From Candidatus Hermodarchaeota archaeon (GTDB taxonomy: Archaea > Asgardarchaeota > Hermodarchaeia > Hermodarchaeales > Hermodarchaeaceae): a stretch of 57,203 nucleotides of DNA. Under the pieces are notes generated by a model that had not been told where the DNA came from, searched no databases, and was given only the letters and a program-made list of their open reading frames with translations. The stretch is taken from contig JAEOSX010000094.1 of NCBI GenBank assembly GCA_016840135.1, forward strand, positions 1 to 57,203. The letters run 5' to 3'. This document shows, piece by piece, positions 8,298 through 16,962 of this stretch. The translations under genes were made by a program, and so were the position numbers. Each line of letters begins with the position of its first letter. Position 1 is the first letter of the stretch.

Positions 8298-10310
8298 CTA
8301 TTGCTCACCTTCGATATTGATAGGTCCTGGGGGGAGGATTGCAATAATCTCGTCTATATTCATTGTTGCAATATACTGCCGCAGCTCATTTGGTGCATTC
8401 TTTGAGTAATGTGAGCGTAGAAGTTTGGCAACTTCTGATACCTTCAGTTTACCAGGAATTATGGTGGAATAGTGTGCTGTTTGCGTCTTCATCGCTGTTT
8501 CAGGTCCAGCAGCGAAATAGGGTATTCCATTTTCTTCTAGTAGACCCACTGCTAATCGTAGAGGTGTTTTTCTAAAATAACTACGATTTCCACGAACCAT
8601 TACCGCGCCCTTTGGTAAAAATTCGCCAGTTGGAGCACTTAGTGAAACCTGTTCACTTCGCACCCAATAGGCATCACAGCCGGTCCACCCTGCTCTCCAA
8701 GCACGTGAGTGGCTCACTGCAAAGATTGCGGTTTCCAACAAATCCTCTTCAGTGGGTTCTTTTTGTCCTGTTTTAAGAATGACGGCAGGTGCTCCAGTGA
8801 TGTCTGCATGGAAAAAGATGTCTTCTTTTTCGAGGTGCTTCCGGATTAGTTGTTGGTTGCTTACAGCATCTCTCCCGCCTAGGACTAAAAGTCCAGAAGA
8901 TGTGAAGAACCAGCGGAACTTCTCATACCACTGTTTTTTCCGTCGCTGAATCGTTTTTTGTGTTTGAGCTTGCGTTACTTCTTCATCCCTTTTCTGCTGT
9001 AGTTCAAGGAGTTTCCTTTTTGTGTCTTTGATTGCTAGGAGCGCACCCTCTACCTTTCTTTCAAGCTGCTTACTCCTTTGAAATAATGTATTGGCGTTCT
9101 CTGCAGCAGATAATCTAAAGTCTAAGGCTATCGAATGCCCGTCAAGTAAAACGTGTACTCTGCCGGAGTGGGGGTCAAGCCGTTCTGTAATCGAGGCTGC
9201 AGCAATTTGCCGCTCTTTCCCTAGGTCAAGGCGATTCTGGATTTCTTGCCATGGTACATCTTTCTGGCGTGCTTCACGGATAGTCGTTAACAGCTCTTCT
9301 ACGATTGGCATCTGCTGATAAATGGCATTCGCGGCTTCTCGACTTCTTAGGGCTCTGACTCCCATAGTTTCCATATGCTGCTGTTGTTTTTCCAAAAGCC
9401 GCTGAAGCTTTGATAACTCGCCTTGATATTTGTCCTCTAGGCTTTCAAGAGAGGTTTCTCTATGGTGGATTGAATAATATGCATCAAGTGCCTCATTAAA
9501 AGTCGGATATTCCTTAACCTTTACTCCTTTGTAACGTTCTGATGCCATTGGAAGAAAACGAGATGGATTACCCTCTTCGTCCAACACAACATGGGGTGTA
9601 AGCTGGTCTTCATCTAGTGCGATAAAATAGGTCAAGATAGTTGTGTGTAGTATCTTCCTTTGTTCTGGTGACAATGAGCGAGCGGGTGTCTCTCGCGCTA
9701 TTCCACTTCTAGCTAGGATTTCTTCCGCTGTATCGCCGCTCAAACTGAAGCCACGGACAAGAGTTCGTATGATATCTCCCTTGGAGGTTTCCAAGGTGCT
9801 GTTCAACTCGTCTTCAGTTATATTCCAAGGGTCTTTACCTCTTAGAGGCGGAAACTCGAAGGGTGCTCCTCGAACAAGATCACGGTCACGCATACGTCGA
9901 TATGTCATTGCTGTTACGATACGCCCTTTCGGGTCCAGAAGAACAGCATTACCGTCGCCAAATAGTTCGATTACAAGGGTATATTCCTTTTCCAAAGGAC
10001 CAGCACGTAAGTAAACTACCCGGTCAAAGCCCTGTTGTTCAAACGCTGTAATTTTGTGATCTCGAAGATGCCGACGGAGAGATTTACAGAAGGCACGTTG
10101 TTGAGCCTCTTTCTCGTAGGTTAGTGCAGTTAGATGCATGCGTCTTCCGGGCTCAATTATTAGCCAAATCTTGTTTGGCGAGTCGTGGCTTATTTTGAAT
10201 ATCAGCGAACCATTAAGTTGATATATGTTCAAAATCCATTTGCCGACTAGTGCATCCTTCAATTCGCGTAGCATCACATATATGTCGGATGCAGTCATAC
10301 TTACAGTCAC
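8298..10310 (-). CDS. NFACT family protein (Rqc2/RqcH homologue)
   Basis: MTASDIYVMLRELKDALVGKWILNIYQ N-terminus; central coiled coil; KFRWFFTSSGLLVLGGRDAVSNQQLIRKHL and DIFFHADITGAPAVILK NFACT-R motifs. Confidence 0.92.
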   Translation of the reverse strand: MTVSMTASDIYVMLRELKDALVGKWILNIYQLNGSLIFKISHDSPNKIWLIIEPGRRMHLTALTYEKEAQQRAFCKSLRRHLRDHKITAFEQQGFDRVVYLRAGPLEKEYTLVIELFGDGNAVLLDPKGRIVTAMTYRRMRDRDLVRGAPFEFPPLRGKDPWNITEDELNSTLETSKGDIIRTLVRGFSLSGDTAEEILARSGIARETPARSLSPEQRKILHTTILTYFIALDEDQLTPHVVLDEEGNPSRFLPMASERYKGVKVKEYPTFNEALDAYYSIHHRETSLESLEDKYQGELSKLQRLLEKQQQHMETMGVRALRSREAANAIYQQMPIVEELLTTIREARQKDVPWQEIQNRLDLGKERQIAAASITERLDPHSGRVHVLLDGHSIALDFRLSAAENANTLFQRSKQLERKVEGALLAIKDTKRKLLELQQKRDEEVTQAQTQKTIQRRKKQWYEKFRWFFTSSGLLVLGGRDAVSNQQLIRKHLEKEDIFFHADITGAPAVILKTGQKEPTEEDLLETAIFAVSHSRAWRAGWTGCDAYWVRSEQVSLSAPTGEFLPKGAVMVRGNRSYFRKTPLRLAVGLLEENGIPYFAAGPETAMKTQTAHYSTIIPGKLKVSEVAKLLRSHYSKNAPNELRQYIATMNIDEIIAILPPGPINIEGEQ

Positions 10311-10635
10311 TGAGGTTTCACCTTTGGCTGAGAAAACACAATCCCGGATGTCTGCCGAAAATCGGATTTATTATACACGACTTATCTTCGCTATTATGGC
10401 TGCCTTGATATGCCTAGGCTTAAACCTTTCGGGTTTATTAGGCGTCATCGGCTTGATTATTGGAATAGTCATAATAGTAGTCTCTTACTTTGTGCCAATC
10501 TATCTTCTTGGCGTTAACCCTGAAGATGTTGGAGGGCATGGTCGTGGTTTGATGAAAGGTCTTGGAACAGCGATACTTCTATTTCTGGTTACGTGGTTCC
10601 TTGTGTACAACTTCATTTTCCCGATTTTTGTATAA
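10282..10635 (+). CDS. Small membrane protein, EMC6-like
   Basis: N-terminal cytosolic segment plus three predicted TM helices with ...YNFIFP end; resembles the archaeal EMC6-like family. Confidence 0.55.
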   Translation: MSDAVILTVTEVSPLAEKTQSRMSAENRIYYTRLIFAIMAALICLGLNLSGLLGVIGLIIGIVIIVVSYFVPIYLLGVNPEDVGGHGRGLMKGLGTAILLFLVTWFLVYNFIFPIFV

Positions 10636-10741
10636 CTCATTGAAGTTTTCTCTTTCTTATGAACCAAAGTTTGAGAAAACCTTAATAGAGTGTTTACCGC
10701 TTTTATTCCCCGAGAGTCTACTTCCGATTAGAGGGTGTTAA

Positions 10742-11269
10742 TTGAAACTCGATGACAAGGATTTGCGAATCTTATCGCTATTGATACTAGATGGTCGGGC
10801 AAAATACACTCATATTGCGCGCACTCTCTCTGAAGAAATGAACCAAAGCATACCTGATACGACTGTTTTATTCCGCATTCGTAAGTTGCAGCAAGCTGGC
10901 GTTATCAAAAGATTCACAGCCAGCATCACTCCAGAGATACTAGGCTACTCACTATGTGGCATAATATGGGCGCGAATTGGAGGACATATCCTCCATGAGA
11001 TAAGCGTAGAACATGCACATAAACTCGAGGCCGAGTTAAGAAACCGATCCAACGTGGTTTTTCTTACACTAGACAATAACGATACAGGGATATTTGCATT
11101 CGTTCTAGGTCATGAGGTTCAAGACATCGAAGAAATCTACATCAAACTAAAAGACAACCCAGATGTTGTTGACGCCCAAATGTGGCTCTTAAATAAACCA
11201 ACAAAAGGCGACATTGGGGTTATGGATGTCTCATCACTCATTGAGAGGGGAAAAGTATCAGATGACTGA
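10742..11269 (+). CDS. Lrp/AsnC-family transcriptional regulator (TTG start)
   Basis: LDDKDLRILSLLILDGRAKYTHIARTL...TVLFRIRKLQQAGVIKRFTASI. Confidence 0.85.
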   Translation: MKLDDKDLRILSLLILDGRAKYTHIARTLSEEMNQSIPDTTVLFRIRKLQQAGVIKRFTASITPEILGYSLCGIIWARIGGHILHEISVEHAHKLEAELRNRSNVVFLTLDNNDTGIFAFVLGHEVQDIEEIYIKLKDNPDVVDAQMWLLNKPTKGDIGVMDVSSLIERGKVSDD

Positions 11270-11999
11270 AACTTCGGAACGCGTAAAAACAGGAATCCCT
11301 GGATTAGACGGTATCCTCCACGGTGGATTCATTCACGGAAGCAATGTTCTTGTCTCTGGTGGGGCAGGAACTGGTAAAACTATCTTCTGCATGCAATTTC
11401 TGCACGCTGGGGCTACGCAGTATGGCCATAATGGTGTGTTCGTTACCTTGGAAGAAAGACCAAAGGAATTACGACGGGAAGCTGCCAGATTTGGCTGGGA
11501 CTTCACCAAGTTTCAGGAAGAAGAAAAAATCATCATTGTTGATGCAGCCTCCAGCAAAGCGGGGCTCCCAACTACTGAGAAGCATGCTATTCGTACTGGT
11601 CTAGATATCAACGCATTAGCTCAAGAAATTTACCGTGTAACAAAGCGTATTAATGCACGAAGAATTGTTATAGACTCAGTATCGGGGCTTGGAATAAGGT
11701 TTGAAGGAGTTGCAGCAGTTCGAAACGCCATCTTCAAGCTATCAAGCTTGTTACGTGAACTTGGTGCAACGTCAATAATGACCTCTGAGGTAGCCCACGG
11801 ATCAACGGGATTCAGTCGATATGGAGTGGAAGAGTTCATTGCCCAAGGTCTGATAATACTCTCACTCACTGAACAGGACCGTGAGCTTCGGCGTAGTCTA
11901 GTTGTCCGAAAGATGAGACAAACTGGGCACAGCCTTAAGCGGTTCCCATTTGAGATTAGCGGTTCTGGTCTTGTAGTTATGCCTGGCGGCGAATTATAA
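11262..11999 (+). CDS. KaiC/RadA-like RecA-superfamily ATPase
   Basis: RVKTGIPGLDGILHGGF...VSGGAGTGKTIFCMQFLHAGA..GVFVTLEERP; overlaps the upstream lrp stop by 8 nt. Confidence 0.9.
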   Translation: MTETSERVKTGIPGLDGILHGGFIHGSNVLVSGGAGTGKTIFCMQFLHAGATQYGHNGVFVTLEERPKELRREAARFGWDFTKFQEEEKIIIVDAASSKAGLPTTEKHAIRTGLDINALAQEIYRVTKRINARRIVIDSVSGLGIRFEGVAAVRNAIFKLSSLLRELGATSIMTSEVAHGSTGFSRYGVEEFIAQGLIILSLTEQDRELRRSLVVRKMRQTGHSLKRFPFEISGSGLVVMPGGEL

Positions 12000-12021
12000 A
12001 AGGTGTAGAATTTACCCTATA

Positions 12022-12708
12022 CTAACACAAAATTTTGAGGAATAACATGGCAAGGTATGTCAACAGAAAATAAAGTACTAGTGGTACTGCAACCTTTCTC
12101 CAGAGCCTCTCACCAATCTCTGTCGAGTTATCAGAGATTCTTCGCGTAAACCAGTACCTCCTTAGACTAGATTTGAATAAACTCCTTTGTTGAGGGGAGT
12201 ATTGATAGTGCCTTATTATATTCTGGAAAAGAAGAATAACACACTGTATACCCACAATCAAAAAGGCGCCTGTGAAGATTAGAATAGTCGAGTATACGAG
12301 TGTTACTTGGTTAATTTCCAACCAAGGATAAACAGTTGACGATACTAGTAATGCCTTCCCATCGGCTCCACCTAATAAGCCGACACTAAAGCAGAATATA
12401 ACTAGTGTGAAGACTAGAAATAATTGTAGAGAATAAAGGAGAGCTAAACCACTCATAAGCAGACGAAAAAAACCGAAGGGGAGGGCGGCAAGCCCGATAA
12501 ACCACACCCGATTCGGAACTTCTCCTGTTCGTACATCCATTATAGCTGCAGAAAATAGCGAGATGAGAAATAAAACAATTGTCACAATACCAAACAAAGC
12601 ATCCAAGTGAAAAGCCTCAAAATAATAGTGCTGCAGATTTTTTAAACGCAGCAATCCTTGATGATGAAGGCACCTCTCAATCGCTTTTTGGAAGCCGTAA
12701 ATGACCAA
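12022..12708 (-). CDS. A24-type prepilin/archaellin peptidase-like membrane protease
   Basis: MDVRTGEVPNRVW and LLGGADGKALL catalytic Asp motifs in a multi-TM protein. Confidence 0.8.
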   Translation of the reverse strand: MVIYGFQKAIERCLHHQGLLRLKNLQHYYFEAFHLDALFGIVTIVLFLISLFSAAIMDVRTGEVPNRVWFIGLAALPFGFFRLLMSGLALLYSLQLFLVFTLVIFCFSVGLLGGADGKALLVSSTVYPWLEINQVTLVYSTILIFTGAFLIVGIQCVILLFQNIIRHYQYSPQQRSLFKSSLRRYWFTRRISDNSTEIGERLWRKVAVPLVLYFLLTYLAMLFLKILC

Positions 12709-12916
12709 AGACTGCTATTACAAGTACGCCAGCGATTTCAACACAAATAGCAACAACCAAAAAAAGAGGATTCGTAGGGATCTGACCTAACATCTTTCCG
12801 GAATAGACAACTGCTACACCACTAAGCAACAGGATGAAGAAAAGAATGGCCATTGAAGAATATTTGAACTTTGTAATTATCGAGTCTAGGAGTCGGCGTT
12901 TAGAAGACATAAGCAT
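12677..12916 (-). CDS. Small two-TM membrane protein, family not recognised
   Basis: ORF with two hydrophobic segments, translationally overlapping the prepilin peptidase gene. Confidence 0.5.
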   Translation of the reverse strand: MLMSSKRRLLDSIITKFKYSSMAILFFILLLSGVAVVYSGKMLGQIPTNPLFLVVAICVEIAGVLVIAVFGHLRLPKSD

Positions 12917-12993
12917 CGCCTGGATTATAACCCACAGGACCCACCTGTTTTAAAATTTTTGTGTCTTGAACTTGTTGTATGGAAGTGGGGATT

Positions 12994-13175
12994 TGGTGGG
13001 CCCGGCGGGATACTTGCCGCAGGGATAACAATCCCAAATCGGCTTCAAACCCGCGACCTCCGGCTGACCTTGGTTTCGCAAACGAATGTTTGGAGCGACA
13101 CCATATAAGGCTTACACGCTTTGCACAGTTTTGTGCGATAGCTCGGCGCTCCAGATCAGGCTAAGCCACGGGCCC
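12994..13175 (-). tRNA. tRNA-Ile(UAU) with three BHB introns and encoded CCA. Introns (minus strand): 13112-13143 (pos. 29/30), 13066-13103 (37/38), 13011-13043 (59/60)
   Basis: Spliced product: GGGCCCGTGGCTTAGCCTGATCTGGAGCGCCGGCCTTATAAGCCGGAGGTCGCGGGTTTGAATCCCGCCGGGCCCACCA (79 nt). 7-bp acceptor, 4-bp D, 5-bp anticodon and 5-bp T stems; A73+CCA encoded; directly downstream of ileS. Confidence 0.85.
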
Positions 13176-13210
13176 ATTATGTGTGGAGACGTTCCTTGTT
13201 GTTATTCTCT

Positions 13211-13221
13211 GGTTTTAAAGT
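13211..13221 (-). promoter_or_regulatory. Candidate TATA/BRE element (CACTTTAAAACC on minus strand) for the tRNA gene
   Basis: A/T-rich box about 40 nt upstream of tRNA position 1, in the ileS-tRNA gap. Confidence 0.35.
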
Positions 13222-13230
13222 GTGTTGGCG

Positions 13231-16212
13231 TTACTTCTCCGTTGTTGTGAAGGCGAATTCGATTTTTTGTTCTCTAAATTTTAGTTCGCCGCTGGCTCCT
13301 TCTTCGGTTTGTGGAAGCTGTTTGCTAATTTTTATGGATACTGCGCCCACCTTCGATGCAATGCTTTCCTTAGCTTTTCTAATTAATTTAGAGAGTTCGG
13401 CGTTCTTTGTTGCTATATAGAGAGTTATACTCTGAGTTACATGGAATCCTTGTTGTTTTCGTGTAGATTGGATACGGCGGATAAGCTCGCGTGCAATGCG
13501 CTCCGCCTGAATCTCAGGTGTTTCACTGATATCTAGGTAGACGGTGCAGAAGGGAAGTTCCTTTACTTTTAGTGATTTTTCTTTTACTTCCTTAACAACT
13601 TCAACTTCATGAACATTAGCTTGGCTCGCTACTACGTTGCTGAAATATTTTAGGGTGAACTCGTCTTTTGTTGGTACAATGAGAAGCCGGAGACAGGGCC
13701 ATCGAAGTTTTATTCCTGCCTCCTGGCGGAGAAACTGTGCAGCCTCAACGATATCTAGTACCCAATCCATTTCTCGGTCAAGTTCCTCGTCTATTAGACT
13801 CTGGTCAACTATGGGCCAGGAGAGCAGATGGACGCTGAGTGGAGTATCAGGTTCAACCGGACGAACTAGAGCTTGGTACATTTGTTCTGACAAGAAAGGT
13901 AGAACTGGGGCAATGATGGCTAGAAGTGTTTTTAGAACAGTGTAAAGAGTTGCTAGAGCAACATTCTTGCTTTCGTCCTCGGTGCGAACCCATGTACGTG
14001 ATCTAATTAGTTTGATGTACCATCGACTAAGATCTTTGACGACGAAATCCTCGATTAAACGCGGAACGAAGGGAAGCTCATATCTATCCAGCCGGTTTGT
14101 TAGATGTTCCTCGAGTTTGTTCAGTTTGGAAAGAATCCAACGGTCTTCATTCTGAAGCATTCCAATATCCAGAGGATGCCTAGTGGGCTCAAACTCCGCT
14201 GCTTTCATGAAAGTTGACGCAAATACGTAAACATTCCATAAGATATTCAGAGTTCTACGTGAGTCCTCAACATCCTTCCAAAGAAAACGCATGTCTTCGC
14301 CTGGGCCAGTTGACTTGATACAATAGAATCGATAGGTCTCAGCTCCGTATTTTTCCACAACTTTTTCCGGTTCGATGTAGTTCCCTGTCGATTTGTGCAT
14401 CGGACGTCCCTTGTCGTCACTGGTGAAACCATGCATGTAAACGGTCTTGTAAGGCTCTTTGTCGGCAACGAGCATTGTAGAATTGAAGAGGGTACAAAAC
14501 CAGCTGCTGATTTGATCTTTTCCTTCGATAACAAAGTCTGCGATTTCCCAATTGTCAAAATCCACTGTGCCGTAGGTCGCCCAGCGACTAGCCCAAGGAG
14601 CAACTCCACTATCAAGCCAAACATCTAGAACATCTGGTACACGGCTCAGAGTCCCTTTGCATTTAGGGCATTTCCATTTCAGCATATCAATCCATGGGCG
14701 ATGAAGGTCTTCAGGAATCGTCCCTGCTTTATCTTTTAGTTCCTCAGTACTACCTATGACCTCAAAGTAATCACACTTGTCACAAGACCAGATAGGCAAT
14801 GGAGCGCCCCAGTAACGCTGTCGTGAAATACACCAATCCTGAAGATTTTGCAACCAGTTCCTGAACCATGTGTGTCCTGCCCAGTCAGGGACCCAGCGAA
14901 TAGATTTGTTTTTCTCAATCATTTCTTCGCGTTGTGCGCTCACTCTCAGAAACCACTGGTCAGTAGCACGGAAAATCAGCGCACTTTTACAACGCCAGCA
15001 ATGGGCATACTCGTGTTCTACTGTTCCTTGGTAAGCCAATAGACCCTTCCGCTTCAAATCAACCAGAACGGCTTCGTTTGCCTCCTTCAAAGGCTTACCA
15101 GCATATTTGCCTCCCTCCTCTGTGAATCTACCCGCTGATGATATAGGGCAGAAGATAGGTAGTCCTTCTCGTTGACCTACCTCAAAGTCCTGCGGACCAT
15201 GCCCTGGTGCAGTGTGTACGCACCCAGTACCTTGTTCCAATGTTACGTACTCGTCACTAAGGACAACTGTATGGACCTTGTCACTGGACTTGCGAAGCTC
15301 GGTTTGGTGTGGTACCTCCTCTATTAGGGGGTGTGTGTATCTGAGCCCCACTAACTTCTCTCCTCTAAGCTCCTCGATAATCTCGTATTCTTTATCCATC
15401 AGCGCCGACAACACGATGTTCGCAAGCCCCTTCGCCAGAATCCAAACTTCACCATCAACACGCACACGCACATACTCAAACTCAGGATGCACCATAACAC
15501 CCATGTTCGCGGGCAGGGTCCATGGCGTGGTAGTCCAGATTACGATAAACTCTTTCTCGCGGTCGACTACCGGGAATTTAACCCAGATTGAATAGTCTCG
15601 GATTGTTTTGTACTCGTGTTCGCGCTTCGCTATTGCAGTCTGGCACCGAGGGCAGCAATCCATCACTCGAAGACCACGATACAGAAATTTCCTCTCAAAT
15701 GCCCGCTTCATCAAATACCAAGTACCTTCGATATACTGGTTATCGATTGTCTTGTAGGGACTCTCCCAGTCCATCCAGACTCCTAATCGAACGAACTGCT
15801 CGGTCATTTTGTCTAAATTCGATAGCGCAAAGTCCTCACAGCTCTTCACGAACTTGTCTACACCAATCTTATCCTCAATATCTTGCTTGGTCTTTAGCCG
15901 CAGCTGCTTCTCAACATGCACTTCAATAGGCAGGCCATGCATGTCAAAGCCTGGAGTATCAACAACACGGAATCCACTCATACGACGATACCGCAAAACC
16001 AAATCCTTCATAATCTTGTTCCATGCAGTCCCAAGATGAATGGCGCCAGTTGTGTATGGAGGACCATCAAGAAACTGGAAAACAGGTCGATCCTCTACTA
16101 GCTTGGTTACTTTTTCGTAAACTCGATGCTCCTTCCAAAAACGGAGAATTTCCTCTTCTAGAACTGGAAGATTGAAGGCTTTTGACAACTCGGCAACAGG
16201 CATAGTTTTCAC
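13231..16212 (-). CDS. ileS: Isoleucyl-tRNA synthetase
   Basis: PYTTGAIHLGTAWNKIMKD (HIGH), MHKSTGN (KMSKS variant), CISRQRYWGAPLPIW, anticodon-binding domain. Confidence 0.96.
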   Translation of the reverse strand: MKTMPVAELSKAFNLPVLEEEILRFWKEHRVYEKVTKLVEDRPVFQFLDGPPYTTGAIHLGTAWNKIMKDLVLRYRRMSGFRVVDTPGFDMHGLPIEVHVEKQLRLKTKQDIEDKIGVDKFVKSCEDFALSNLDKMTEQFVRLGVWMDWESPYKTIDNQYIEGTWYLMKRAFERKFLYRGLRVMDCCPRCQTAIAKREHEYKTIRDYSIWVKFPVVDREKEFIVIWTTTPWTLPANMGVMVHPEFEYVRVRVDGEVWILAKGLANIVLSALMDKEYEIIEELRGEKLVGLRYTHPLIEEVPHQTELRKSSDKVHTVVLSDEYVTLEQGTGCVHTAPGHGPQDFEVGQREGLPIFCPISSAGRFTEEGGKYAGKPLKEANEAVLVDLKRKGLLAYQGTVEHEYAHCWRCKSALIFRATDQWFLRVSAQREEMIEKNKSIRWVPDWAGHTWFRNWLQNLQDWCISRQRYWGAPLPIWSCDKCDYFEVIGSTEELKDKAGTIPEDLHRPWIDMLKWKCPKCKGTLSRVPDVLDVWLDSGVAPWASRWATYGTVDFDNWEIADFVIEGKDQISSWFCTLFNSTMLVADKEPYKTVYMHGFTSDDKGRPMHKSTGNYIEPEKVVEKYGAETYRFYCIKSTGPGEDMRFLWKDVEDSRRTLNILWNVYVFASTFMKAAEFEPTRHPLDIGMLQNEDRWILSKLNKLEEHLTNRLDRYELPFVPRLIEDFVVKDLSRWYIKLIRSRTWVRTEDESKNVALATLYTVLKTLLAIIAPVLPFLSEQMYQALVRPVEPDTPLSVHLLSWPIVDQSLIDEELDREMDWVLDIVEAAQFLRQEAGIKLRWPCLRLLIVPTKDEFTLKYFSNVVASQANVHEVEVVKEVKEKSLKVKELPFCTVYLDISETPEIQAERIARELIRRIQSTRKQQGFHVTQSITLYIATKNAELSKLIRKAKESIASKVGAVSIKISKQLPQTEEGASGELKFREQKIEFAFTTTEK

Positions 16213-16354
16213 GCTCTACATCACGTCTAGCCTCCACCCTAAAACCCGAACACAATAAAAATCATTGGGCGAGAAAACTTGGCTACAAAAACGTGTTAAT
16301 CCGCTTTCAGTATCTTCATCGCAATGCAAGCTCCTCATATGAAATGGCAACGAA

Positions 16355-16364
16355 CTTTTTATAT
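16355..16364 (+). promoter_or_regulatory. Candidate TATA box (CTTTTTATAT) upstream of the Rab-like GTPase gene
   Basis: A/T-rich box about 80 nt upstream of ATG 16443 in a divergent intergenic region. Confidence 0.4.
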
Positions 16365-16442
16365 GCGGAAAACGAAAACCACTATATACACTAAAGAAGC
16401 GCCAAAACAATTCTCTCTATCAACCCTAACAGGAGTAAAAAA

Positions 16443-16952
16443 ATGTCTTACGTTTTGAAAGTATGTGTGATCGGAGACGGGGCCGTCGGGAAAACAAGCT
16501 TGATAATTAGGTACACCGAAGGCCACTTCAGGGAGAGTTACCTAATGACTGTCGGTACATCATTTGCTGTTAAGGCATTAGATCTCGATGGTACTCAGGT
16601 GAAGTTACAGTTATGGGATCTTGCAGGTCAACCCCACTTCAGTAGTGTACGTCCAGTCTTTTACCGCGGGTCGGTAGGTGGGATTCTCGTTTTTGATGTA
16701 ACTCGCAGGGAGACGTACAATAACATTCATACTTGGTTCAACGAGTTCAGCCAAGTAACTGGTCAATTACCCTTTGTTTTATTAGCGAATAAAGTAGATT
16801 TAGTTGATCAGCGTCAAGTTTCAACTGAAGAAGGCTTGGGTTATGCTCAGAAAAATGGTTGGTTATATTTTGAGACTAGCGCCAAGGACGGAAAAAACGT
16901 CACCGAAGCTTTTCGTCAGATTGCTCAGCAAGTTGTACAAAAGAGCCGTTAA
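16443..16952 (+). CDS. Ras-superfamily (Rab-like) small GTPase
   Basis: GDGAVGKTSL (G1), DLAGQ (G3), NKVD (G4), TSAK (G5); no C-terminal Cys prenylation motif. Confidence 0.95.
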   Translation: MSYVLKVCVIGDGAVGKTSLIIRYTEGHFRESYLMTVGTSFAVKALDLDGTQVKLQLWDLAGQPHFSSVRPVFYRGSVGGILVFDVTRRETYNNIHTWFNEFSQVTGQLPFVLLANKVDLVDQRQVSTEEGLGYAQKNGWLYFETSAKDGKNVTEAFRQIAQQVVQKSR

Positions 16953-16962
16953 GGTAGATTCT

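Noticed and set aside
9643-10014. 123-aa plus-strand ORF
   Set aside because: Antisense to the NFACT gene; composition typical of a shadow ORF.
12979-13164. 61-aa plus-strand ORF
   Set aside because: Lies antisense over the reconstructed tRNA gene; no recognisable protein features.
14380-14400. MHKSTGN in place of KMSKS in IleRS as a sign of inactivation
   Set aside because: The KS.GN core is retained and the rest of the enzyme is intact; I treat it as a motif variant rather than a defect.
14247-14624. 125-aa minus-strand ORF
   Set aside because: Out-of-frame overlap with ileS on the same strand.
15212-15929. Plus-strand ORFs of 127 and 113 aa
   Set aside because: Antisense to ileS, no family features.
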